The translations under genes and the position numbers were made by a program. From the NCBI GenBank assembly GCA_001579985.1, contig LRSR01003814.1:1-31870 (forward strand): a DNA stretch of 31,870 nucleotides, in the 5' to 3' direction. Source of the stretch: Hypsibius dujardini. Its lineage: Eukaryota; Tardigrada; Eutardigrada; Parachela; Hypsibiidae. The notes below the pieces were generated by a model that saw only the letters and a program-made list of their open reading frames with translations, ran no database searches and had not been told where the DNA came from. Shown in pieces: positions 31,770 through 31,870 of the stretch. Each line of letters opens with the position of its first letter. Position 1 is the stretch's first letter.

Positions 31770-31870
31770 GTGTCTGTCTGTCTGTCTGTCTGTCTGTCTG
31801 CCGGCTTGCCTGTTTGTTTGTCTGCCTGTCTGTCTGCCTGTCTGCCTGCCTGCCTGCCTGTCTGTCTGTC
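31770..31870 (+). repeat. TCTG/CCTG array running off the window
   Basis: TCTG units followed by CCTG- and GTTTG-containing units up to the last base; its true end is outside. Confidence 0.9.

Larger units (their letters stand above)
29605..31870. other. Gene-free flank with simple repeats
   Basis: No gene was recognised. The stretch holds a CAGA/CAGG array at 30288-30455, TCTG arrays at 31155-31205 and 31770-31870 (running off the window), an ATC/CTC run near 30052-30085, and short CA runs. If the adhesion-gene start lies at 29604, its promoter should be here; I see no clear TATA box. Confidence 0.5.

Noticed and set aside
1-31870. tRNA, rRNA or spliced-leader RNA genes
   Set aside because: No tRNA B-box with matching arms, no rRNA-like block and no SL-type sequence was noticed by eye; a tRNAscan or Rfam run could still find one.

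Overview
This is nuclear DNA from an animal. Every confident gene is split by short GT-AG introns, and two are muscle or neural bilaterian families: troponin T and a Kirrel/Roughest/SYG-1-type immunoglobulin adhesion protein. Compact introns (mostly 65-300 bp), very abundant simple repeats and many small foldback elements fit a protostome invertebrate. I cannot fix the phylum from the sequence alone. All gene models below were built by hand from ORF continuity, splice sites and intron phase; there is no transcript evidence.

Layout. (1) 1-6.1 kb is a tandem array of three paralogous minus-strand genes (980-1737, 2900-3833, 4978-5932). Each encodes a small secreted protein of 181-186 residues. 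Their order of motifs matches the N-terminal C2-like (MNNL) domain of Delta/Jagged Notch ligands, but with no DSL or EGF part. Downstream of each, on the plus strand and converging with it, lies a short related coding remnant (about 322-468, 2690-2854, 4235-4426). (2) 8034-8838 is a plus-strand three-exon gene for a secreted SUEL/rhamnose-binding-lectin-like protein; its C-terminal tail resembles the three remnants, so lectin-like and MNNL-like genes may have been duplicated as a pair. (3) 10203-12505, minus strand, is a complete troponin T gene with 13 coding exons. Seven consecutive microexons of 9-24 nt, all in the same phase, build its acidic N terminus. (4) 15196-19274, minus strand, is most of a five-Ig-domain transmembrane adhesion gene with a C-terminal PDZ-type motif. 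A phase-compatible signal-peptide exon candidate lies at 29568-29604, which would make 19275-29567 a 10.3-kb first intron. (5) 19.3-31.87 kb holds no other gene I can support. It is dominated by CAGA/TCTG arrays and minisatellites.

Repeats. 0-15 kb carries at least eight foldback or MITE-like elements, several sharing a GCGGAG/CTCCGC core. One, at 6554-7187, encloses a telomere-like GGGCTA array. CAGA/TCTG tetranucleotide arrays are absent before about 15.5 kb and then recur about 17 times. Inside the adhesion gene their strand orientation differs between introns, so sets of exons are flanked by complementary arrays.

How the genes relate: the left cluster encodes secreted extracellular proteins, possibly co-expressed (TATA boxes about 85-91 bp before the ATG in two of them). 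Troponin T and the adhesion receptor look like unrelated neighbours.
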